A stretch of DNA of 64,000 nucleotides from Sphingobacterium tabacisoli. Lineage in GTDB: Bacteria; Bacteroidota; Bacteroidia; Sphingobacteriales; Sphingobacteriaceae. Of the stretch, positions 1-7,961 are shown one piece after another. The translations under genes and the position numbers were made by a program. The stretch covers positions 1,922,001-1,986,000 of the forward strand of contig NZ_JAEQMU010000001.1 in the NCBI RefSeq assembly GCF_017908035.1, in the 5' to 3' direction. Positions within the stretch are counted from its first letter, which is position 1, and every line of letters begins with the position of its first letter. The notes under the pieces were generated by a model. It did not search any database. It saw nothing but the letters and a program-made list of their open reading frames with translations, and was not told the origin of the DNA.

Positions 1-227
1 ATAGGTTTTCGTTCCTTGACATCTTTATCAATCACCAAAAAAGTCGTCGAATCTACTCCTTTACCAAGTGTAAAACTTGTCGTCTCCTGATTGATAATGC
101 GCTTATCCTGAGAAAAGCCTACCGAATATGAACATATCAAAAGTATCATTAATATAACCACTTTGACGGAGCTATACGTATGGGCAGTATTCGCTACTCT
201 TCTTTTGATTCCAATAATCTGAAGCAT
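1..227 (-). CDS. Partial exported protein of unknown function (N-terminus only)
   Basis: An open frame on the minus strand starts with ATG at 227 and runs off the left edge, giving 75 codons. The N-terminus has a basic stretch (KRR near residues 8-10) followed by a hydrophobic segment (about residues 21-38, VVILMILLI) and then a polar region beginning SQDKR. This looks like a type I signal peptide or a membrane anchor. The visible mature part is too short to name a family. The gene could be any secreted Bacteroidota protein; only the export signal is supported. Confidence 0.5.
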   Translation of the reverse strand, partial: MLQIIGIKRRVANTAHTYSSVKVVILMILLICSYSVGFSQDKRIINQETTSFTLGKGVDSTTFLVIDKDVKERKP

Positions 228-370
228 ACTTTAATATAAAAAAATAGAATGATTTCAGCTCTTTTGAGCCCAATGGTTTATATGTATAGACATTTTATGT
301 CTCTGAGCTAGCGAAAAGAATGATAACAAAACAGACCGTTCACAAACCTTAGAGACACAATAGAGATTCT

Positions 371-1030
371 TTATTTACTTTTTGCTTTCGCCGTTTTCTT
401 TACCAAGCCCTTCAGCTCTGTTTTCAAACCAGCTATTTCCTTATTTGCAATTTCCAGTAGTTCAGTTTTCTCCTCCAGCTCCCGTTGCATCGTTACAACC
501 CTCAGTTCCAACACACTAATCTTACGCGAATTTGTTCTTCTGACCGTAGTAAGCAAATCTTCTAAGGTATACAGCAGGTACGAACGTAGTCCGACTCTAT
601 CGATGTCAAGAGAATAACCATCAGCTTCTTTACCCCCTTTGCCCTCTTTTTCATACACCAGCCCCATATCCATCAACCATGCTACGCCGTTCTTGTCTAC
701 CTCTACGTTATTTGCGTTTCTTTTTATCTTGATCGTCTTCTTTCCCCGTTCTAAGTTCTTCGATCTCAAAACCCGGATAATGGGCATAAGGCGGTGCTCT
801 AAGAGTACTAATAGTTGATTAGGAGACTCATTGGTAAGAATTTTTTTTGCAAGTTCTGCCGGCTCACTGCTATTCATGCCGACGAAAAAATTCACCCAGG
901 TACTAGAACATATCTCCTTTTTCGGAGGCATATTCCAGTTAATACCCATATTACTTTGTATAAAGACCGTTGGATACCACACCAGCCTATCTAAATCTTC
1001 ACAGGTCTCTTGAAATGTTCTTAAGCTCAT
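371..1030 (-). CDS. Hypothetical protein with C-terminal coiled coil
   Basis: This 219-residue protein is not recognised. It has no signal peptide or membrane segment, so it is probably cytoplasmic. Residues about 90-130 contain a basic patch (KKTIKIKRN), and residues about 165-205 are a heptad-like stretch rich in E, L and K that should form a coiled coil. The last 15 residues are lysine and alanine rich. The mix of a basic patch, coiled coil and Lys tail would suit a nucleic-acid-associated or scaffolding protein, but that is inference. It is divergent from the MFS gene at 1398, and the 367-bp region between them holds inverted repeats. Nothing indicates frame damage. Confidence 0.7.
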   Translation of the reverse strand: MSLRTFQETCEDLDRLVWYPTVFIQSNMGINWNMPPKKEICSSTWVNFFVGMNSSEPAELAKKILTNESPNQLLVLLEHRLMPIIRVLRSKNLERGKKTIKIKRNANNVEVDKNGVAWLMDMGLVYEKEGKGGKEADGYSLDIDRVGLRSYLLYTLEDLLTTVRRTNSRKISVLELRVVTMQRELEEKTELLEIANKEIAGLKTELKGLVKKTAKAKSK

Positions 1031-1117
1031 TACTATAACTTAACTAATATCTGTTTCTTTTACACTGCTCCGTCTGCTAACAAAATCATTCTAAATATAT
1101 TCATTTGGATGTATATA

Positions 1118-1184
1118 TAGTTTTGATGTTCAAAACTATCAGTTTTCAACACCCCTTCACGATAATTGTTAACCTCAAGGTTAA
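1118..1184. promoter_or_regulatory. Two inverted repeats in the divergent region upstream of the MFS gene
   Basis: TAGTTTTG-N5-CAAAACTA (1118-1138) is a perfect 8-bp inverted repeat. TTAACCT-CA-AGGTTAA (1169-1184) is a perfect 7-bp repeat with a 2-bp spacer. Both lie between the hypothetical gene (starts 1030, minus) and the exporter leader promoter (plus). Their size suits a dimeric repressor operator, but no regulator gene is adjacent. Function is inferred from position and symmetry only. Confidence 0.35.
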
Positions 1185-1252
1185 AAAAAACTATATATAT
1201 TGACATTCAGCTCCGTAATGGGGGAAGTCGAATCGGCTTAATCTTTTTTTCA

Positions 1253-1260
1253 TACCTTTG
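1253..1260 (+). promoter_or_regulatory. Bacteroidota-type -7 promoter element (TACCTTTG)
   Basis: TACCTTTG matches the known Bacteroidota -7 consensus TAnnTTTG exactly. No convincing -33 TTG element is visible at the expected distance. A start of transcription about 7 bases downstream would lie just ahead of the short leader ORF at 1274, giving the MFS mRNA a leader of about 130 bases. Confidence 0.5.
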
Positions 1261-1273
1261 CAAAAAAAAGATC

Positions 1274-1368
1274 ATGTTTTTCTATTTAAAAATTAGCTAA
1301 ATAAATTCTTCCCTGTTATCTCACGATAATAGACCTATGTATTGTTAGAAACCAACTTCTGGTTTCTA
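1274..1368 (+). promoter_or_regulatory. Putative leader peptide plus hairpin (translation attenuator) of the MFS exporter
   Basis: An 8-codon ORF (1274-1300, MFFYLKIS then TAA) starts roughly 7 bases after the predicted transcription start. About 45 bases later a perfect 8-bp inverted repeat, TAGAAACC-N7-GGTTTCTA (1346-1368), forms a hairpin ending directly before an AGGAG sequence (1368-1372), 25 bases ahead of the exporter start codon. A short leader ORF plus hairpin before a drug-export gene is the layout of ribosome-stalling attenuators that control several antibiotic-resistance genes. That it works here is inference; the leader ORF is short enough to occur by chance. Confidence 0.35.
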
Positions 1369-1397
1369 GGAGAATTTTATTATCTAATATTTTTAAA

Positions 1398-2573
1398 ATG
1401 AAAAATCAAAAAAAGTCATTTATTTGGCTTATTATATTTCTTGTTGGGTTTCCGCAAATCAGTGAAACCATATACACCCCTTCCCTTTCCGAACTTGCGA
1501 CACACTATGGTGTCACAGGCAATCAGATCCAACAAACACTCAGCATCTATTTTGCTGGATTTGCGATTGGCGTATTCCTATGGGGGATACTATCTGATTT
1601 TATCGGACGAAAATCAGCTATGCTTATCGGTATTGTAATATATATCGCAGGTTCTTTTTTATGCCTACATGCCGTTGATTTTCAAGCATTACTTTTGGCC
1701 CGGTTCGTACAGGCAGTAGGTGCCTCAGTCGGTTCCAATGTTAGCCAGACCATTCTACGTGATACCTATAGTGATAAAGAGCGTATTGCTGTATTCAGCA
1801 AAATATCTGCAGTTTTGGCTTTTTCCCCTGCTATAGGCCCTTTACTAGGTAGTGTTGTAGCCTCGATCTGGGATGTCTCTATGTTGTTCAAACTGTTGAT
1901 TTTAATAGGCGGTATCGCCCTACTTTGGTCTATCACCGGATTGGTGGAGACCTTAGATTTCGAATCAAAGCCAAAATATGACTTCAAAAAAATCGGTAGA
2001 AACATTATTTCAGACCGTTCATTTTGGATTCTTGGCGGTCTCATTGGCACAATCAACGGTGTTATTTTCAGTTATTATGGAGAAGCCCCATTTGTCTTTA
2101 TCGAGCAACTGAACTTTTCACTGATCGAATACGGATGTATCGGTTTTCTAGTCGCGTTTGCTAGCTTTTGTGGAGCTAAATTCTGTAAACGAATCGTTGC
2201 CCGAAAATCGCCCAAATATGTACTGTATTTTGGAAATTTCACATTTCTACTGGGGATTCTGATTTATCTTTTTGCTGTTCTTTTATGTGCAGATTGGAAA
2301 TTGGTCCTTATCATACTGCTGTTGCTCGCCATATTCGTCATGATGTTTGGCATAACTTGTATGCTTCCCATCTGTCTGAGCAATGCACTAATCCATCACA
2401 AAGCATATTTGGGGATAGCTGGAGCCATCCTTGGTTTATATTACTATGCTATAGTCGGAGGAATCACTTGGGTGACTAGCTATTTTCACAGTAGCTCACT
2501 CCTAGTTTTCCCTATATTGCTGTTATGCTGGTTTACTATCAATACAGGATTAATTAGGTTGAACAACAAATAA
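1398..2573 (+). CDS. MFS multidrug exporter, Bcr/CflA type
   Basis: This 391-residue inner-membrane protein is of the Bcr/CflA drug:H+ antiporter type (12 transmembrane helices, family length about 390-400). The first helix begins near residue 8. The loop between helices 2 and 3 has the MFS motif A with DFIGRK at about residues 70-75. The hydrophobic pattern continues to the end with no break. Members export drugs such as bicyclomycin or chloramphenicol; the substrate here is unknown. It stands alone with a long leader carrying a possible attenuator, and ends at a bidirectional terminator. The ATG at 1398 sits in an A/T-rich stretch without a close Shine-Dalgarno sequence, as is common in this phylum. 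Confidence 0.9.
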   Translation: MKNQKKSFIWLIIFLVGFPQISETIYTPSLSELATHYGVTGNQIQQTLSIYFAGFAIGVFLWGILSDFIGRKSAMLIGIVIYIAGSFLCLHAVDFQALLLARFVQAVGASVGSNVSQTILRDTYSDKERIAVFSKISAVLAFSPAIGPLLGSVVASIWDVSMLFKLLILIGGIALLWSITGLVETLDFESKPKYDFKKIGRNIISDRSFWILGGLIGTINGVIFSYYGEAPFVFIEQLNFSLIEYGCIGFLVAFASFCGAKFCKRIVARKSPKYVLYFGNFTFLLGILIYLFAVLLCADWKLVLIILLLLAIFVMMFGITCMLPICLSNALIHHKAYLGIAGAILGLYYYAIVGGITWVTSYFHSSSLLVFPILLLCWFTINTGLIRLNNK

Positions 2574-2596
2574 ATTGATCCCAATCCATTAAACAG

Positions 2597-2635
2597 AAAT
2601 CCCGTCATTCTATAACAGAAAGACGGGATTTTTAT
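2597..2635. terminator. Bidirectional rho-independent terminator
   Basis: AAATCCCGTC (2597-2606) pairs perfectly with GACGGGATTT (2622-2631), followed by a T-rich tract on the plus strand and preceded by A residues for the other direction. It lies between the convergent MFS gene (ends 2573) and the GNAT gene (ends 2640). Confidence 0.8.
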
Positions 2636-2639
2636 TTTC

Positions 2640-3098
2640 CTATGTTCCGGAATAAACCTTGAGCATATCAATATGCATGATACCATCTTCGTCATAGGGT
2701 TCTCCATCTGGGAAAAAGCCCAGCGACTGGTACATCTTCGAAAGATGATGCTGTGCTCCAATCTTAATATCCACGTTCCCAAAAATCGCATAACAGGCCT
2801 TGATAGCCTCGTCTACAATCGTATTCCCTAAACCTTTTCCTCTAAAATCCGGGTTCACTAAAACCCTTCCCAAAGAAACCTGTTCGTACGATAATCCTGC
2901 AGGCAACACCCTACTATATCCGGCCAAGTGGCCGTCCACATAGAGCAGTACATGATGGGATTTGAGGTCTTTACCATCGGGGTCGAGATAGATACAGTTT
3001 TGTTCTACCACAAAAACCTCACTGCGTAGACGCAATACTTCATACAGCTCTATATTTGTCAGTTCATCGAAAGACTTAAGGACCACACTTACCTTCAT
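2640..3098 (-). CDS. GNAT N-acetyltransferase, ElaA type
   Basis: This 152-residue cytoplasmic protein resembles the ElaA family of GNAT acetyltransferases. The N-terminal signature LRSEVFVVEQ (about residues 23-33) followed by YLDPDGKD is typical of ElaA, and the acetyl-CoA pyrophosphate-binding loop RGKGLG is at about residues 86-91. Length matches the family (about 150). The natural acceptor of ElaA proteins is not settled. It shares the strand with the next GNAT gene (67 bp apart) and ends at the terminator at 2597. Family is confident; substrate is unknown. Confidence 0.88.
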   Translation of the reverse strand: MKVSVVLKSFDELTNIELYEVLRLRSEVFVVEQNCIYLDPDGKDLKSHHVLLYVDGHLAGYSRVLPAGLSYEQVSLGRVLVNPDFRGKGLGNTIVDEAIKACYAIFGNVDIKIGAQHHLSKMYQSLGFFPDGEPYDEDGIMHIDMLKVYSGT

Positions 3099-3165
3099 TA
3101 CTTCTATTTTGTTTGTTGTACAAATATCCGCTATAGGATTTAAAAGCTATAATTTTCTATTAAAA

Positions 3166-3588
3166 TTACAGGCTCATGTGCAAAATAGGATATGCCTTAC
3201 CTTGACCATCGCATTCCGAACGGCCTGTCGTACGGAATCCCATATGTTTATAGAAACCTACAGCCTGCGCATTCTGCTCGTTCACATCCACCTTAGACAC
3301 CTGCAAATTAGCTATTCCATAGGTCACTAACTTTCTCCCAACTCCCTTCCCCCTGCAATCGTTATGGATAAAAAGCATTTCCAAAGAATCGCCAGCAGTA
3401 CCTATAAATCCCACCAAAACGCCCTCTTCTTCAAAACCCCAGAGGGTCACCTGTTCAAAATAAAAAGGCAATTGCGCTTGGTAATATTCAAAGTCTTCTC
3501 TTTTTAGAAAATCATGGGTATGCTCCACAGCACTGGTCCATATTTCTTTCATCCGCGGATAATCCGCCTTTTCTATTTTTCTAATCAT
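3166..3588 (-). CDS. GNAT N-acetyltransferase, YjaB-like
   Basis: This 140-residue GNAT protein resembles Escherichia coli YjaB: an early IW...HDFL segment (residues 16-28), the acetyl-CoA loop RGKGVG (79-84), the NEQNAQAVGFYKHMGF stretch (103-118) that closes the GNAT fold, and a YP near the C-terminus. Some YjaB-type enzymes acetylate protein lysines, but no target can be read here. It lies upstream of the ElaA-like gene and downstream of the Crp/Fnr gene on the same strand (61-bp gap), so the three may be co-transcribed. Confidence 0.87.
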   Translation of the reverse strand: MIRKIEKADYPRMKEIWTSAVEHTHDFLKREDFEYYQAQLPFYFEQVTLWGFEEEGVLVGFIGTAGDSLEMLFIHNDCRGKGVGRKLVTYGIANLQVSKVDVNEQNAQAVGFYKHMGFRTTGRSECDGQGKAYPILHMSL

Positions 3589-3649
3589 AGTTCTACATCA
3601 TAAGAATTGCAAAATTCGTTACTTATGTCGAGGATATACTGAACCTGGG

Positions 3650-4228
3650 TTAAAAAATACGCTTCCGTATCCTGCTCAAAGCCTGGGGCGTTATTCCCAA
3701 ATACGACGCAATATCTTTCAACGGGATATAATTCATTGCTTTGCCATATTCTTCCATCATCTGCAGATAATACTGCTCGGGAGAATATTTTATTAGGTCC
3801 AGATTGCGTTTCAACAACCTAGCCAATAGTTTAGCAGTCAAATCTCCAAATAGGTCTTTAAGGTTTGGAATTGCCTCATAAAGCTGGAGTGTCTGCTTCC
3901 GATTGATACGATAAACTGTACTATCGACCAGCATCTGCACATTAAACGCAGATCTTTCCTGTAGTGTAAATGATATATTTGACAGGGAGAATGTTCCTTC
4001 TTTGCAGAACCAAAATATTTGCTCCGTCCCCTCGTGGTTGCGTGTCCAACATCGTGCTATCCCCTCGGCTATGAAATAACTATAAGGCTCAATCTCCCCT
4101 TCCTCAATGAGAAAACTATTCTTTTTGAGACTTATCTCCTCAAAAAAAGAATCGAATAAGCTTGACTCATGGGGCGTGATTATGTGTGAATCCACATGAA
4201 ACTCTGCAAACAGTTTTTCTAAAAGCAT
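3650..4228 (-). CDS. Crp/Fnr-family transcriptional regulator
   Basis: This 192-residue protein has a cyclic-nucleotide-binding-type beta roll (about residues 25-115, with a SFLIEEGE turn) and a short C-terminal helix-turn-helix (about 165-192, DIASYLGITPQALSRI). This compact form is common in Bacteroidota, where many members lack the canonical cAMP-contact residues. There is no cysteine cluster for an Fnr-type iron-sulfur centre. It is divergent from the AraC gene at 4316 with an 87-bp intergenic region. The effector is unknown. Confidence 0.88.
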   Translation of the reverse strand: MLLEKLFAEFHVDSHIITPHESSLFDSFFEEISLKKNSFLIEEGEIEPYSYFIAEGIARCWTRNHEGTEQIFWFCKEGTFSLSNISFTLQERSAFNVQMLVDSTVYRINRKQTLQLYEAIPNLKDLFGDLTAKLLARLLKRNLDLIKYSPEQYYLQMMEEYGKAMNYIPLKDIASYLGITPQALSRIRKRIF

Positions 4229-4298
4229 ATCCTATCCATTACTTTAATACACAAAACAACGTCTAAAATAGAACATATCAAGACTATAATTCATAAAA

Positions 4299-4312
4299 AT
4301 GTATATTTACAT
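4299..4312. promoter_or_regulatory. Inverted repeat in the Crp/Fnr-AraC divergent region
   Basis: ATGTA-TATT-TACAT is a 5-bp inverted repeat directly upstream of the AraC-type gene start (4316). It could be an operator for either divergent regulator. It is short and A/T rich, so chance is possible. Confidence 0.25.
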
Positions 4313-4315
4313 GTT

Positions 4316-5128
4316 ATGTTTAGCGAAATAAAATACACCAAAGACCATGCTAATCTCAGTGTTGATGATCCAAGAAAAAACGATTATTACACCATATTAC
4401 TCTGTGATTCTGGCTCCGCTAATATCAAAATAGGCTTCCATGAGTTTGAACTGAAGCCCCATGGGATCGCTATCTTATCCCCCAATACGATATTTTCAAT
4501 TAGCCGTATTTCCAGTGACTTAAATGTAAAACAGATCTTTTTTACAAAACCTTTCTTACAGAAAATCTTCATCAAAGAAGATATTGTGGAGGAGCTCTTA
4601 TTATTGAACAGCAATTACCCTCCATTTTATGAATTACATAATAGATTTGATATCGTACTCAATAGATTTCTGTCCTTAGAGAGAGAGCTGAACACTCAAT
4701 ATGCTTATCACTTGGACATAGCTCGATTGATGGTGATAGAAATTCTCTATGAATACAACCGAGCCTGTGAATACTGTTTATTAGGTTTTGAAAAAAATAT
4801 GAACCGTAACTATCAACTGACTTACGAATTCAAAAAATTGGTTGATGAACGATTTTCTAGCTGGAACACTATTGGTTTCTATGCTTCTCATTTTGGAATT
4901 TCGGCCAAACATCTGACAGAGGTAGTAAAAGCAGAAACCGGACATACAGCCTTGCAGATCATTCACGAACGTCTACTCCTAGAAAGCCAATATCTTCTAA
5001 AGCATACTACCTTATCGATCAAAGAATGTGCACATATACTTGGTTTTGAAAGTGCCTCTTATTTCTCTCGCTTTTTCAAAAGTCACACCTCGGCCTCTCC
5101 TATTGCATTTAGAAAGGAGAATCCGTAA
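4316..5128 (+). CDS. AraC-family transcriptional regulator
   Basis: This 270-residue regulator has a cupin-like N-terminal sensing region (about residues 1-150) and an AraC/XylS double helix-turn-helix at the C-terminus (about 170-268). The second helix-turn-helix carries the family pattern IKECAHILGFESASYFSRFFK. The MFS exporter at 5216 follows on the same strand after 87 bp, so control of that exporter is the simplest role; this is inference from position. The ATG at 4316 is the only reasonable start and lies close behind an inverted repeat. Confidence 0.9.
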   Translation: MFSEIKYTKDHANLSVDDPRKNDYYTILLCDSGSANIKIGFHEFELKPHGIAILSPNTIFSISRISSDLNVKQIFFTKPFLQKIFIKEDIVEELLLLNSNYPPFYELHNRFDIVLNRFLSLERELNTQYAYHLDIARLMVIEILYEYNRACEYCLLGFEKNMNRNYQLTYEFKKLVDERFSSWNTIGFYASHFGISAKHLTEVVKAETGHTALQIIHERLLLESQYLLKHTTLSIKECAHILGFESASYFSRFFKSHTSASPIAFRKENP

Positions 5129-5215
5129 AATTTAAACTTTAATCCGAAGTTCTGATATTTTCATTCCATTCATTCCTTTTCAACTTTGTACTATTACGAT
5201 TTAAGAGGATAAAAA

Positions 5216-6661
5216 ATGAATAATACGACAACATCAAACAAGATTCAAGAGGCCACTTGGTCAGACCTTTTTTCGAAGGATAATGCCCTAAAAGCAGTTA
5301 TATTAGCTCTTGGCGTAATGCTTCATGCGACCAACGTATATCTGGCAACAACTATAATGCCTTCTATTGTAAAAGAAATCGGAGGGCTTGAATACTATGC
5401 ATGGAATACCACTCTGTTTGTGGTTGCTTCTGTTATTGGCTCCGTATTATCTGCCAACCAGATGGCCAGTCATGGTCCTAAAAGAGCTTATCAAATCGGT
5501 ATTGTGATATTTTCTATCGGTACAGTGATTTGTACTTTTGCTCCAAGCATGCCCATATTATTGGTAGGACGATTTATACAGGGCTTCGGAGGAGGGCTTT
5601 TATTTGCATTATCTTATGCCATGATTAGGCTGGTCTTTACAGAAAACCTTTGGTCCAGGGCAATGGCCTTAGTTTCTGGCATGTGGGGCATTTCAGCGTT
5701 CTCAGGCCCTTTTATAGGAGGAGTATTTGCAGAGCATGCGCATTGGAGATGGGCTTTCGCCTTTCTATTATTCTTTTGTCTTTTCATTTTTGTAACAGCC
5801 TCTATTGTACTCCCTAAGCACCGAAACAGTGATGGAGTGCAAGCCCCTCCTTATCTAAAGCTTTTGCTCCTAATCCTTGCTGTTCTTGCTGTCTCAATAG
5901 GCAGTGTTCAAAAAAGTGGTGCTGAAAACGTTTTGGGAGTTCTGGTCGCGCTATTGTTTTTGGTGTTACTCATTCTCACGGAAAAAAGGTATAATCCTAG
6001 GTTGCTTCCTAGTGGTGCTTATACTATATCTTCCGCATTAGGTTCGACATACGCAGTCATGGTACTGTTGACCATAGCTACTTCTATTGAAATCTACGTC
6101 CCTTATTTCGCACAGGTCGTCAACGGTTTCTCTCCTTTAGGAGCAGGCTATCTTACCGTGCTAATTGCTTTCGGATGGACACTATCATCTATTACTTTTT
6201 CAGGCTACAAAGGTAATTCGGTAAACAAAATCATCATATTGGGTGCTTCACTTATGTTTTTGGGACTGTTAGGACTAGCCTACATTACAGCGACAGGCTC
6301 ACAGGCTTCAACTCTGACCATCTTCTTTACAGGATTGTTTTTACTAGCCATCGGTGCTGGAATAGGTATGGGCTGGCCTCATTTATTAACTAGGGTGTTT
6401 TCATTAGCTCCTACCGGACAAGAGAATATGACGTCGGCTTCTGTCACGACAGTACAACTTATAGCAACCTCATTTGGTGCATCCCTCGCAGGATTGGTAA
6501 CGAACCTAAGCGGGATAGCGGACAGCTCTAAACAATTAGGAGCTATTAATGCCTCTATTGTTCTCTATGGTTCCTTTGCAATCGCTCCGCTACTGGCACT
6601 TCTTATTTTAATACTTACCCTAAGACAAATCAAGCGGAAAACTACCGCTACCCCACATTGA
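5216..6661 (+). CDS. MFS exporter, DHA2/EmrB-like (14 helices predicted)
   Basis: This 481-residue inner-membrane transporter has the length and hydrophobic pattern of the 14-helix DHA2 drug:H+ antiporters. After a polar N-terminus of about 25 residues, the first helix carries the early motif ATTIMPSIVKEIGG. The helix 4 region has GRFIQGFGGG, and helix 5 has a motif C-like GISAFSGPFIGG, typical of exporters. Substrate is unknown. An AraC regulator precedes it. The last 14 bases overlap the convergent GNAT gene. An AAGAGG ribosome-binding-like sequence lies about 8 bases upstream of the ATG. Confidence 0.88.
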   Translation: MNNTTTSNKIQEATWSDLFSKDNALKAVILALGVMLHATNVYLATTIMPSIVKEIGGLEYYAWNTTLFVVASVIGSVLSANQMASHGPKRAYQIGIVIFSIGTVICTFAPSMPILLVGRFIQGFGGGLLFALSYAMIRLVFTENLWSRAMALVSGMWGISAFSGPFIGGVFAEHAHWRWAFAFLLFFCLFIFVTASIVLPKHRNSDGVQAPPYLKLLLLILAVLAVSIGSVQKSGAENVLGVLVALLFLVLLILTEKRYNPRLLPSGAYTISSALGSTYAVMVLLTIATSIEIYVPYFAQVVNGFSPLGAGYLTVLIAFGWTLSSITFSGYKGNSVNKIIILGASLMFLGLLGLAYITATGSQASTLTIFFTGLFLLAIGAGIGMGWPHLLTRVFSLAPTGQENMTSASVTTVQLIATSFGASLAGLVTNLSGIADSSKQLGAINASIVLYGSFAIAPLLALLILILTLRQIKRKTTATPH

Positions 6662-7136
6662 CGATATCCTTAGACATCACATGCTGTGGGCCCTTTATTC
6701 CTTCATGTACTTTTCCTGCATCGATATAACCGGACCGGAGATATAAATTGTAAGCAACTTCGTTGTCCAAATTAACGCCAAAGACGATTTCATTGACCTC
6801 AGTAAAGTGAAGCTTAACAAAAGAAGGCAGTAGTAACATTGTTTCCTTCGCTACTCCTTTTCCCTGAAATTGAGGCATAACGGAAAGCGCTCTTAGCAGA
6901 ATTGATTTCGGATTATCAGTATACATAAAACGGTCTTCTGAAAGGTCTAAAGAAAAAAATCCTGCAGGTTTTTCATCATAAAGGATACAGTACTGGAAGC
7001 GATTTTCTTTGTTCAAAATCAGAGGATCCTTCAAAATCCTTCTTGGCAAATCTGTAAATTGAGCTTGCACTTCATCCAGTTCATAAGAGCTGAGGTCGGT
7101 AAAATACTTTTCGTGATATAGGGCTATCTTAACCAT
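6648..7136 (-). CDS. GNAT N-acetyltransferase
   Basis: This is a cytoplasmic GNAT acetyltransferase of 162 residues when started at the ATG at 7136 (MVKIALYHEKYF). An in-frame start at 7187 would add 17 residues that do not look like GNAT sequence. The acetyl-CoA loop is QGKGVA, in a context (SVMPQFQGKGVAKE) typical of the family, followed by a NEVAYNLYLRSGY closing segment. Target unknown. The 3' end overlaps the exporter at 5216 by 14 bases, tail to tail. Confidence 0.85.
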   Translation of the reverse strand: MVKIALYHEKYFTDLSSYELDEVQAQFTDLPRRILKDPLILNKENRFQYCILYDEKPAGFFSLDLSEDRFMYTDNPKSILLRALSVMPQFQGKGVAKETMLLLPSFVKLHFTEVNEIVFGVNLDNEVAYNLYLRSGYIDAGKVHEGIKGPQHVMSKDIVNVG

Positions 7137-7307
7137 AATATGATGACCATTTACGTTAGAGCAAAGATAAATTCTTTCTTTAAACATATTCAGACACCGT
7201 GTATTTCTTTATGCTATGCGCCTTTTTTAAACACCAATAAACATATCTTTTTAACTTTTCATGTTGTTTGGTGTTGATTTTTTATCAATATTGTCAAAAA
7301 AAAAAGA

Positions 7308-7961
7308 ATGGAAGCAATTTTCACGAAAGTCTCCAGCGAATGGAAAAGAAAGCCTTATTTCGATTATTTCTACTATACAATCAAGACAAAATACAATATA
7401 ACCCACCACGTAGACATTACTGCTTTTCTTTCTGAAATCAAGCGTAATGGTTTCAAGTTTTACCCTTCATTTCTTTTTGTCATCATGAAGGCTATCAATC
7501 AAAATGAGGCATTTAGGATGAGTTTTAATGAAGATGGAGATCTGGGAATCTGGAACTATGTAAATCCCTCTTATACCATCTTTCATGACGATGACAAGAC
7601 ATTCTCGGATGTATGGAGTTATTACAAACCTGATTTCCGTGAATTTTATCAGGAGGTAACGAGTGATATAGAAAAATACAAAGACGTCAAAAAGATTAAG
7701 GCGAGAGAAGGTAGACCCGCGAATTTCTGTCCGCTATCCGTACTTCCCTGGTTAAGTTTTGAAAGCTTTAGTCAGGATACCTATCAGGAGAGCAACCTCC
7801 TTTTTCCTATCATCCGCTTTGGGAAGTATTATGAGCGGGATGGCAGACACCTCATCCCTGTTTCCGTATTCGTCAACCATGCTGTAGCCGACGGTTACCA
7901 TACCTCCAAGTTGATAAACGACATCGAAGAACTGGGTAATACTATCAACGGGTGGATGTAG
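7308..7961 (+). CDS. cat: Chloramphenicol O-acetyltransferase, type A
   Basis: This 217-residue cytoplasmic enzyme belongs to the classical trimeric CAT family (about 210-220 residues), which transfers acetyl from acetyl-CoA to the 3-hydroxyl of chloramphenicol. The catalytic motif is present as NHAVADGYH, with the expected catalytic histidine at residue 191 (HxxxDG). The CAT-typical N-terminal RKPYFDYF and the FYPSFLFVIMKAIN segment are also visible. The second residue of the usual HHAVCDG motif varies here. Activity on chloramphenicol is probable but untested, since chromosomal members can have weak activity. It overlaps the convergent DKNYY gene by 17 bases. Confidence 0.9.
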   Translation: MEAIFTKVSSEWKRKPYFDYFYYTIKTKYNITHHVDITAFLSEIKRNGFKFYPSFLFVIMKAINQNEAFRMSFNEDGDLGIWNYVNPSYTIFHDDDKTFSDVWSYYKPDFREFYQEVTSDIEKYKDVKKIKAREGRPANFCPLSVLPWLSFESFSQDTYQESNLLFPIIRFGKYYERDGRHLIPVSVFVNHAVADGYHTSKLINDIEELGNTINGWM

